DNA of 64,000 bases from Phoronis australis (Eukaryota > Phoronida > Phoronidae), in assembly GCA_002633005.1 (NCBI GenBank), contig NMRA01000138.1, forward strand, positions 679,963-743,962. The letters run 5' to 3'. Below are positions 43,501-55,500 of this stretch, in pieces. Position numbers and translations under genes: made by a program. Numbering within the stretch: position 1 is the first letter of the stretch; each line of letters starts with the position of its first letter. Under the pieces are notes generated by a model. It did no database searches and was not told where the DNA came from. It saw only the letters and a list, made by a program, of their open reading frames with translations.

Positions 43501-46500
43501 CCCATTCTGAGTAATTTTTGTAGACTAGAGGATTATGTCTGACAAAACATTGTATTTGTCCAGCTGCTTCTGGTTCTTTTGTTCGATTTCATCATAATAT
43601 TTGACAATTTTGTCATATTTGCGAATACTTTGTTTTGTTATCCTTGTCTGTTAGTATTTATTCTTTGTTTTATTTTTTTCGTTTGAGTTTCCAAGTATTC
43701 ACGTTAGACCTTTATATCAACTAATTAGAAATCATTATATTTCAGGTTGAAAAACAAATTGTCGAAGAAGAGCTGAGGGCTGCTAGTCAGCGAGATACCA
43801 CACGGCAGGTAAGTTTGTTTTATTGGTCTTTATTTTGAAGATCCTTAAAAGGGAAACAAAATGGGTGTTATTTGTAAAACATGGTGTAGTCAGCTATGTA
43901 TCCAGGTGAGGTATTTGATGCACAAATTATAAATAAAAACATTTCTGGAGACTCCTGTGATATTTCTCTTGACATTGTGGAGCCACCTGGCTCCCTCTAC
44001 TGGAGATTGATGACTCGGCTGATTACTGCGAAAATTGTATCACCATCTGTCAGTGTTCCTTGATTTAACACCAGCACTCTTGGCCAAGAGTCAGACAACA
44101 TAAATCTGACTCTGTCTATCTATTCAATGAAGTCCAAGAACTCTCTCACATGAGGCAGCTCTGCAACAGCACAAAGAGGACAATACTTTTCAGAATTGTA
44201 TTGATTAATTTTTTGTGCATCATTAGATAATTGTTGTTTTAAAGAAGGCACTTGCAATTTAGTACATTTTCAAAGCTTTAGTAAGTCCGAAGAAATTCTG
44301 AAATTGCAAGGCGTTACTGAACAATTAGTGCTAAAGTTCTTTGATTTGTTTTCAAACTACTGTATTCATTGATGACATTCCAAATACACATGGAGCAACT
44401 GAACTGGTGTTAAAATTCTGATGTTCACTGATCTGTGTTTGTAAACTAGAAGCAACGAAAAAAGAACCGGTCCAAGTCCCGGTCTAGGAGTAGGGTAAGG
44501 CCAAGTGTTGTCAACAGGTGTTGTGTATCCTACAAACAAAAGAGCATTTGTCATGTTCAAGGGTGTTACACTGAGGTGTGCACGAACTACAGGGAGTGAC
44601 TATTCCCAGCATTACAAACCCAGTGTTGTTTACATTTGGTTAATCGATGTTGTAGAAGAGTTCTTAAAGGTTATCAATGTCAGTGGCTGTTTATGTGCTA
44701 GTTCCCCATTTGTCCAAATATCAAAAAATTAGCCGATATCTGTGAGCTAATGAAACATTGACAATCAGTGTTTTGATACTGTGTTTTGGCTAAAAGCAAG
44801 ACTTCGCAAATATCACATGGTTAACGGCTGCATTACCCTCAATCAAACCGGGAGGTACGTAGTTCTTTTTGTCAAAGTTAAACAAGGCATCACATGACTG
44901 AGATCACATTCGGGTCAGAATCAACAGCCATGTTGTGTTTGCTGGTACAAACATCAATGGAAACTTCAAAATTTCCCATGTTGTTTGCGGACTATTTTGT
45001 GACAAGTTTGCAGATTTTTTTTTTGAGAATCTTAAAATGGGACCGTTCTTGGGGTTTTCTGTGAACAAATTTGGCAAGCAGCTGTTCCGAAAACATTCAT
45101 TATTGACAACCTTTAATAAAGAGTGCAGTTGCCACTCACATTTAAACACAGCACATACCAAAATATAAGAACGATGTGACCGGCATATGAGTACAGGCAG
45201 CCTTCCCCCTCAGAGTGCCTGTTAGTGATGAGTCTGAATGTGGAAATCAAACTTTGCCCCACGCTTTTGTAATATACTCTGTTAAAAATTTTTAATGTTT
45301 ACTTACAAAGTGTGATTTGGGATGCCTGAGTTAAATGCACTCAGGCAGTCTGTGCATCTTAGCAATTATGTTGTTAAACACTGCTGGACCTTGCCCTATT
45401 TAACTGGTTAGAAACAAGAATTGAACAAAGTTTTTTACTTGTATAAAATCTATTGAGGATTTCAAGAGCATTGAAACCATCTGTGACTCAAGAAAACGGT
45501 TCAAATTTTATTGAGTTTGGCTAACCCTAAAATTACGAGTTCAGCAGTGGCACATATTGTCGTCTGTAACTTGAGTTGGTAACTGAAATGGAATTTTCTG
45601 ATGTTTTAATCAGTTTAACAGGGCAAAATACAGTAGGAAACAAGCCATTGGCCTTATGTGGATATAATACACTGTGTTCAACGTTTCATGCTTGTAACAG
45701 TACTGTACATGTATGGAATATACTCTTCAGGGGAGAATTGGAATCATTAATATAGTGCACTGTCTTCACTACAGCAATTCTGTTTTCATCATCTTGGACT
45801 GTTTCATGTGTTTGAACATTGTCGTTTTATCCAACTTCATGTGAAAGCTATACTCATCTTTTTCATTCATGTTGTGCCTCTGAAAATACTTTATTGTAAT
45901 TGTGAAATTACTATAGATTTGTCTTTTAGTTGCCTTAATTTTTACCTTGTGCTAACCTTTATACATTTTATTTAGAGCGCAGAGTCTGGAACGTCTGAGG
46001 GAGAATGTTCAGATCCCAGTACTGTATGTATATACTAGCGAACCCCAATAGATGGCACTTCAAGCTGTGTTATAAATTGTGAATGCTATGTTTATAGTGA
46101 ACATGTATTAACAATCAAACTTTATATCAAGGGCGTACTTTCATAAGAATTAGAAAATTAATATTTATTTTGCAATGGTAGGAAGCTACAAAAACATGGT
46201 TTTAGATTATGTTTGTGTCGTTTTAATATACAAGTCTTTTGTTTATAGTGTTTTGCAATTTTTTGTGAAGACATAGCTCCTTATACTTATTGTTTCGTTA
46301 GTTTTATGGAGTACAGACTAATATAGCCATAGTTGGTTGAAAAAGGGATTAAGGTAATGCATTCTATGGGTAACAATGTTTTTCTAGTTAGTTTGTAAAG
46401 TTTATTGAAAAACATTTAAATGTTTGCAACCTTCATGCAATGACAAGCTGTAGTCCTAAACATTTGCCTGAACCCATGTTGAGGATCTAATGACTTAGAC

Positions 46501-49500
46501 TTGAAACTTTTCCCGCAACGCATGCCATGTGATTGGTCAGTACGGCATGCCATGTCAATTTACAAGTCATTTTGAGTACAGAGGTTAGACGCCAGGCTTA
46601 GAGATGTTTGCCTATCACAGTAGTAACTGTTGTGTACTTAGTTGTCATAGACTTTGTCTTATTTTGGTAAAAATTCCTTGATTTTAGGTGGGAAAATAAT
46701 TTTCTAATAATTTGTAGTCAAGTCTCTGAATGCTATTTAAAAAATAATGGAAATAGTTTTCATAAGAAAAGGAATCTTGTGAATAAGAAATACATAATTG
46801 TCACCCTTCTGTGATGAGCTTGACTGTCCCAAATTGAAGAAATTCCTGAATTAAGGAATATTTATGGTGTGTTCTGTTTAGCAAGAAAGAAATTATGTTG
46901 GTCAACTTTTTAATGTTTAATTGGAATACCTTATTCTTAAGCCTTATTTTTAAAAGAGACATTTGTAGTTAAAGTGTAGACCTTGGCTGACTCTATTTTT
47001 ATCATTAGTAACCAAAGTTTATTGTAAATGTTAATTTGAAATTATTTTCAAGACAAGTACATCTGATGGCAGTGGGAGTGAAAGCTCAGAAGAGTCTGTA
47101 AGTTTTTGTAAAATGTGTATCACCAACTGACACTTATGTAAAGCAATAAATAGGTCTTTAGAAAATGCTAGCAGATTGGAGGATTGAATCCAAATTTTTT
47201 TCTATTTTAAAGGTGACCACTATAAAGTTCTGCATGTTTCACAGCTAGGGTGAAATAGCCAAGTTATAGCATAGTTATGTTCTTAAATTTTTGGTGGAAT
47301 ATCAATTATTTTGTTAAATCTTGGTAATCATCTTCAGAATTTTGAATCAATTATTACATTTGGTGACTAACAGTTTCATTGTTTGTATAAAAATACCCTT
47401 CTTTTAAACAGAAATTTGGGATTTTTGTGCCATTTATCAATAGGTTTTAGTATCACAACCTTACTCAGAATGGTTTATATCTAATTGCATTGACTGTACG
47501 TCGATTGCATGTTTTAAACTTATTTCCTTTCCCATTCAAGAATGTGGAATCTGATGCAGATGTTAAAAAGAGTGGAGCAGGTTCTTTTGCAAAGGAACAG
47601 AAGAAATCATCTCTGTTCACCAAAGTTAAGCCAACTGGCTTAACTGTTCCTAAAAACAATAAGACTACAATAGCTAATAAGAAAAAGACAACTCTTAGCC
47701 TACTTCCAAGTACACCTAAGAATCTGACAGCTCCAACGACCGTAACTTCAAGGTCAAGAAGCGGTGGTTCATCAGGCCAGTTAAACTCTAGAAACACAAA
47801 GAGTCAACCTCCATCTGCTACTTCAGTTTCCAAGCCTGGCAGACGTTTGGCAGTATGTTGATAGGTGTCACTGTGCTACAGTTTGTTAAGCATAGCATTA
47901 TGTTTGCACATAGAATAGGTTGCATGTTTTTATTAGTGCTGGATTATTCATGAAGTTGGAATAACATTGCACTGTGTTATGTTACAGACATTAGTGCTTG
48001 CTTTGTGTAGAATTACATTTTGTACATAGATTAAAATGCATGGTGTTACTGTAATTACATGGTATCAGATATTTGATATTTAGTAGTTGATCTACTTAGT
48101 AATTCACAGTGTTTGTATCCTTGTTACTGTTGATAGATTGTTGTGTCAGTTTTTCCAATACGTCAAATTATACACACAAACATCTAGACTAGGAGGCATG
48201 ATTGCCTCAGGGTCTGAGATTCAGTTACCAAACTCAAGCCAGACTCAAGGTTATTCTGCTTGTCGTTGTCGTTGGAATCGAGTTATATTCTTGAAAAGTA
48301 CAAGTACGTTCTACTTGAGTTCATACACCAGTTGAGTATGAAATATGAGTTGGAGCCTGTCAGTCGCAGTTTGAACATGAAGTTAGGTCCTGGTTGTAAG
48401 TTATTGTATATTGCGTAGATAGCTCAGTAATAGATATGTAGGTGTGATTGTATTGAATCTAAATTTGCCTGTACAGAGAGTAGTTCTGATCTTTAGATAA
48501 TGGGTTTTTAGTTAAGGTATTAGACAAGTGTGGATGTCGTCTTTATTTTGTTTCTTTGTTGTGCTTGATTTTTCATAAATTTCCTTTTTTTATTTTTCTG
48601 TGATTTCCCTTGTCAACTCCATGTCTGCTACATACTTCTTGTGTTTCAGCTTTAGATAACTTAAACGTCTTTATTTCAGCTTGAATCAAGTTATTTCAGA
48701 TTAAATTCTGAATATGTTCAGGAATTAACTAATCTGTTGATTCTAATAATTCCTCCTGTTTTTATTAGGACAACAAACCCGTGCCGCCTAGGGAGTCTCC
48801 GCCAAAGAAGAAGGCAGCCCCAACGACTATCAAACAAAATCCAGGCAATGTGACCAACAACAACAGTGTTACCACAAAAAATAACAATAAAAAGAATGGC
48901 AAGGGTGAGTGGACAACATACAACGTTGTTATTAAAAAGTTTATTTGGGTTGATTTTCAGTCTGTAGTGGTTCTAGTTTTCTGGTCCCCTTTGGAGGGGA
49001 CATTTTTAATGTTAAAGTCTTCAATTTTAAAGCAAGAACAATTCAAGAGCATTGTCAACACTTATTGGCAGCTAGTGAAATGAGTGTAATGAGACCAACA
49101 GAACTTTTAATGTTTGAATTGTAGACATATGTTTAGATACAGACTGTGGAGTGCCTGAGTGTTCTGAAACTACTCTTCTGTAGTCTGTTTTTTGTTAAAA
49201 CTTATGAATAAGTGTTGATAAGTTTTATTACAGTTTTCAATAAAAAAATATGAAATTACAGTAATTCTTCGCTTGTTTAGCACACAACTATGACTGACAA
49301 GTGAAATTCCATTTTGTCAAATTTCTCCTCAAAAATAAAGGTAAAGAAAGATTTAGTCAATTACTACTAGCATGGCTTGTGCTGTGTACATGTCATGAAG
49401 CAACTTTTGATAAAAATTTCCATTGTTTGTAACAGTTAATAAATGAAAATAATCGGTCTTTGAAAAGGAAAAATTCAACTATTTTTGTGTGGAATAGGTA

Positions 49501-52500
49501 GAGAGTTACTTTAAGTGTTGATAAACCTTTCATTATATTGTGCAACCAGTGTATTTGACTTTAACAATTGAAATTTACAGAAACCCAGGATGTCTCTGTT
49601 CAAGATGAGGGTGGCAATGCAGACACAGCCATTTCAGAAAGCAGACGTAACACAAAACTTGATGCAGTGGATGAGGCAGACGGCAACTTTGAGGATGAGT
49701 TTGAGTTGGATGATGAAGATTCATGGGTATGTTTGAGTTGGACGATGAAGATTTGTGGGTATGCTTTTGGTGTTCATTGACATCAGAATCTAATTATTTT
49801 GCTGAATCGGCAATGTAGGATGATTTTCATCCTCACAGAATGCACAGGCATATTTGTTCAGAGCATTCTTTTCTGATGAGTGTCCTGTTTTTGATGAAAT
49901 GTATTTGATTTCTCATGTCTGCAATTCATTTATGAGAATGCCCACATGGCTCGTGCTGACAAATAACATCTACCTGGCTCATAAACCTTAACAGTGACAT
50001 AACAGACAATAATGTTTTGCATAGTTAAAAAAGATGGTGTTTTGGATCTTGGATAGAATTGCAACAGGGTTCTTAACTTTGGGCTCTCTGTGTTCTCTTT
50101 TTGGTGACCGCAAAGTTGATTCTGCGTCTTTGTAGAACAATTACAATTATCGCAAGCAGGAGCCTATATCACTTAGCTTAAGTGTCCTGCAATGCTTTGG
50201 TACAACTTTCCATCATCTATTTTATTCTCTTGGCTACTTATAAGTCATTTGATTTTCGAGATTGTTTTAATCGTTTCAAACAGACACACATATTGATGAG
50301 GTTTAGATGAATAGTGATATGTGTATTGCATTGCAGATGAAAGTTCCCAAAAAGCAGGTGACTGGAAGATTCAAGCAATACAGAAAATTGGTGAGCAATC
50401 AGAAGCATTTAAGAGCATTTTATCATCCCCACAACACAAAATATGTTCAGTTCATTGTTTTATTGAAAAGAATCTTTCACGTTATAGATAGATGTCTTTT
50501 TGTGGTATTGTAATGGTTTTCTCATTGCCAATAAATTATAGAAAAACAAATTGGTTTCATTAAATTAATGTTGAAGTTTGAGTGTCTGTCCTGTTTAAGC
50601 CTTTTTCTGTATAAAGATTTTATAATTATATAGTTACGTTGACATGCTCTGAGATTTATGTGATTTTGTATCGTACATGTAGACACGGCTGAAACTAAAT
50701 GAGTTGATGGAGAAGCTGGACATTACTCAGTCAAGAACAACGAAAAAAGTGTCTACACTGAAGGCTCAGTTCCAGGAACATAAGAAAAAATGGGAACAGG
50801 TGAGTTTGAACTCATGGAGAATAGTTCACCTGTAGTGAAGCTATCACTTGGTAGATGTTGAGTTTGGTAATTAGAGTTTATTATACATAGGTGAGAATGT
50901 GAAGCAGGCGAGTTGTAATGCTCTGTGTAGTAGTGGTGTAACCGTGAAATTGGCCACCTTGTGACCATTGTGCAAATACTTGAAACTTGTAAGAATCATA
51001 ACTCTCACCAATCAGTTATTTGCAGTTTTTACATTACAAAGATTCTTAAATCACTCTGCTTTTGAGGCCAAGCATGAAAATTAATACTTTTGGCAACTGG
51101 GGGAGGAAGGTTGAAATTATTGGTAACTTGTTAGCTCTGTGCATTGAACATTAGTTTTGACTGAGAGAGGGCACTGTTTTGCAGTGAACACAAGCCAATG
51201 GTCTCAATGATGGTCAGATCTGTAATGAGAACACCTTTCAACTATAAATATATATGCATGTAGTTTCACGGCCTGATTTGTATTTCCACGTAGGAACGCA
51301 ACGTACTGATAGAGCAAGTGGAGCAGGCTCAGAAGCTGCAGTTGGAGGCTGAAAAAGAGGCTGACTCAGCTATGTCTCAGCTGGAGGAGTTTATTGTAGA
51401 GCAAGAAAGTCTGGTCAGTTGTCCTCTGTTCTGGAAGATTTCAAAAGTTCTGGAATAGTTTGATCCCACATTGCTTCGTCACATTTATTTGTTAGTACTG
51501 TTAGTATCAAAAACAGGAGTTTTATTGATGTGGCGAATTCAAACCTGAGGTTGTCCTTAAGGTTGTGATTTAGGCCACTTACTATTATAAAATTAGTCTT
51601 GTATTTAGGTTTTAATCTCAATTTAGATACGATTCCTGGGCTCAAGAAGAGCTGACAGTCAATTATTTCTTCATTCCAAGATCATCATTTTACATTATAC
51701 TGGTCTTGATTTGGCAGCAGACTATTTTAAAATTGTTCTAGGAAAAGGAAGAGGATGACAAAAGAAAAGAGCTACTGCAGAAGACTCGTAATCCCACAAT
51801 CAGTCTTGAGCAGGCTGAAGCATCGTTGGATGCAGCTCTAGAGAGGAAGGCTAGCTCTGAGCAGGAATTGACCCAGCTTTTACAGCAAACAGATGATGCC
51901 AAGGTATTGATTACACAAATTGAAGCTTATCATTATTAAATAAACAGCTTTTACCAATTATTCTAGTAAGCACTAAGATTCACGACTGCCTTGTCACGCA
52001 ACCTTTTGATATAATATATAATTGTTATCCATAGTATCACATTTTAGAATCTAGTGTGAGAGTGATCAGTCCCAGCCATTGTTTTCTTTATTACGCACCT
52101 ATTTATTTGTGGTTCTTTGAGTTTGATTTAGAGTCAATGTTATGCAAGCACAGACGCACTCTTGATGAACATAATTATGTGTCCTTGCATTGCCTTAAGT
52201 CTACTGGCTTTTCAGTTGTATTAAAATTCACCAGGAATGCTCCTATGCACGTTTCTTTTTATCCTTCGTTTTGCCTCCCACAGAGTCAGCGTATTCAGAG
52301 TGGCGCCAGTAGCCAGGCGTTATCTGACACTGTTTTAGTACGCAAAACAAGTAGTTCCGGCACCACTGATGTAGTAGTAGCACCACCAGAGACCTTTCCT
52401 CTGGCTGACACAAATGAGTCCCTCCACACTCCTGAAAGTCGTTCATCTAGTAGACAGAAATCAGTCTCTAGTCCTGGTAAACCAAGCTCTGTAGGGGGAG

Positions 52501-55500
52501 CTAGTGTTGTGGAGGACATGACACAACCGGAGCCAACTGCTGTAGAAGACGAGGTAGCGAGAGTGTTGAGGCTTGGTTACCACTCAGTGTTCCTAACCCA
52601 TGCACTCCCTCCCTTTATTGATGTTTCTATTGTATAGATAATCAAGATTATGTTCCTTACCAGCACGTTTGCCCACAGCATAGTTCTCAGTTCCACTGTG
52701 TGACCGCACCAAATCACCACTAATACAATGTAACCTAGAGCCGTATGGTAGCTGTCTTGTTTTCTTTTGATGTCAAAAGCACATGACAACGTTTAAATCA
52801 GACCACTTAACCCATGTATAAAACTGGCTTCATCATGTAACTTTTAGACTTAATATCAAAACACATAGATTGGGATTGGGAAACTAACAAATTGTTGTTG
52901 AAGACCCCAAACTAATTTTGTGTGCCAAAAACAATATGGCTGTCATTTGAATGGGAAAAGACTAGTTCCATAATCAAACAATGAGTAGTGCTTTGCAGCT
53001 TTGATTGTGACTTAATTGTCTGTTGGTTGTCCGCTGGGTTAGAATTACAATTGCTCTAGGTTGTACACCCTGTTACTCAGCTTTAACAAGTTAATTTGTA
53101 ATCACCCAGTTGTGATTAATCTCAGTCACAATCACATGTTATGCTCTACCCTGCAAGTCAGTTTGAACACTGACGTAGTGCCCAACTTACTTGTGCTGAA
53201 GATACACTCAGTATTGCAGTAACAGAAAGGAAGGACAGAGTTGTACTTGTATCAAGTTATGGAATGTTTCAGCTCTGAGCTGGAAATTTTCTGCTTTAAC
53301 CCAACTTCCCAGTTGTTGTGATGGCCACCATTACCTACAATCCCTCTAATGTTGTGCTGTGTTGTATTTTGATAACATCATTTAGGACAATGCACTTGGG
53401 TCATATAGTTATCACTGGTGATCATTTATATCAGTATTATGTGTTCTGTTGATTTGTTACATGTAAATGACTTGTGCTGTTACAAATGTTATTGCGTGAC
53501 CAAAAGGTGGTACAGGAGAGACAATGATACTTAGTGCATGCATTGATTTGTTTCCTTTTTATCTACTTTTAATTGCTGAATATACTCAAAAGTGTTACTT
53601 TCGTATCTGTGTAACGTTTTCCACTTTTGTTGACAGTAATTAGATTTTTTGTAACTACGTAGTTTTTGCTTTAATTCGTAATGTTAGTGTTTAATTGATA
53701 AGAAGAATTAATTTATGACTAACACAATCATGTGTAGTTATGGATGTTCAGTATTTTTCCTTGGTTTTTTGGTTTGTTGTAGCAGACGTTAACACAGTTG
53801 TTTCTATTTGTAGGCTGCAGATCTTACACAACGTCTTAGTGACAGCGGAAAGATGTCGGCTGCTGCTGTTGCTGCAGCCAGTGAACAGGTGAGAATGATG
53901 TCAGTTGTGAGAATGATGTCAGTTGTGAGAATGATGTCAGTTGTGAGAATGATGTCAGTTGTTACTCATACATATGTAGGAGAGCTAGTTATACTTGCGT
54001 GACGTTTTACATTTCTGAGAGCTTTCACCAACACAGTATTGAGTCATTCCAGGATTTTTCAGCAATTTTCTGCTGGAACTGTTTGTCTCTATGTGTTTCA
54101 GTCAAATTTTTTCTGGCAATTTTTTCATCTTCTTCATTCAGTTCAGCATGTTCTGCAATTCTCTTTTGTTGGTTGATGGATATTGTTTTCTACTTTCTGC
54201 TGTTCTTTTTACGTTTTAAGTTCTTTTCATGTGATACTTTATCTAGAACAACGAAGATACCATTAATGGCAGACGCAGTAATCTTAGATCTGCACACCCT
54301 CCTTCTGCACGATCACGTCGCCGACTGAGCGTCACATTTCTTGATGATGAACGTCAGAGCTATTCGTCCAAAACAGACAGTGCATTGAGTGTCCTTCAGG
54401 CACTAGATAGCTTGCCGACTGAATTGATGGAAGAAGGCAGGGACACTCTGGAATCCCTGAAGGAGCTGATGATTGAGAGAAATCTTACTGAAAAACAGGT
54501 GAATGCACTGACGGCCATTCGTGGAGTTGTCTCTGCTCACAACGAGGACACTACGGCCATTACAGATGAGCAGTATGCCAGGACCCTCAACATATTTGGT
54601 TTGGCCACTCAGCTGGTGTCTGAGAGCATTCTCCTGGGTTTCGAACCAAGTGGCTTATTCGAGACGTTTGCTAAATTGTCAGCTGACCCTGCCTCAGCAA
54701 TCCATCGTCAGGCATCAGCTACGACCCGCCAATCAGCCATAACTCAAGTGACACGATCTACTTCCACACGTTGGCAGACAACTTTTGGTGAAACATCAGA
54801 CGATACTCAGTCGATGACGTCATCTGCTGTTGACAGGATTCCAGCAGATAGCAGTGACTCACAGCTCAACGGTGGTGACCCCCAACAGAAAGGAACTGAG
54901 GTTGGCAGTGGATTGACAAGAGTGAATCTCACCCCACGTGTGTGGCACTGGCACCATCCCATAATGCTCTTTGTTTGCACGCAATATTGATAACGCTTGT
55001 TTTGGGTGATTTCTAGATTGAACCTAGTGCACTGTCTAATAATCGAGCTTGACCCTGGGTGATTGGGGCACTGTAGTAGTTTTTTATGCGTGTGCTTTTC
55101 ACAGTTTGGTTTACAGGTATTGCACATGTCAGTAGTGTTTATTGTGACTGATTTCAAGTGATCTTGCCTTTACTGTTTAGGATCCTTTAGTTGTTTTATT
55201 TTTTCATGTTCTTGTTCGTATAACTTTTTAACAATCTACTTTATTTTGTTTATTACAGTGATGTCCTATTTTGCCCATACACCTCCATTTTCATTTTTTC
55301 ACATTTAGTACATTCACTCAAGTTTCTTAAGCACTCTCCTTTTTACCTGTACTCCTAGTTTTTGCATGTCTCTCATTCATTTTAGCTCGAAACAGGACTG
55401 ACAGATGTTGAGAAGAACCAGTCGACAAGTGTCAGTCGCCAGTCCAAAGCACCTTCCGAAAGGGCCAATTCAGTAAAAAGCCCCGCATCGGATGCTATCA

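Larger units (their letters stand above)
44495..48768. other. Introns 15-18
   Basis: Apart from MITE copy D (45460-45620) and a fragment CTGTCCCAAATTG at 46824-46837 that recalls family 2 ends, I see nothing. The frames at 44505-45168 and 48087-48335 are not supported. Confidence 0.55.
48905..53813. other. Introns 19-25
   Basis: Short introns without recognisable elements, except the duplicated donor of exon 20 (49733-49764). Intron 25 (52554-53813) is empty to my eye. Confidence 0.55.

Noticed and set aside
47465-47797. 110-codon frame on the minus strand
   Set aside because: It is the antisense shadow of exon 18.
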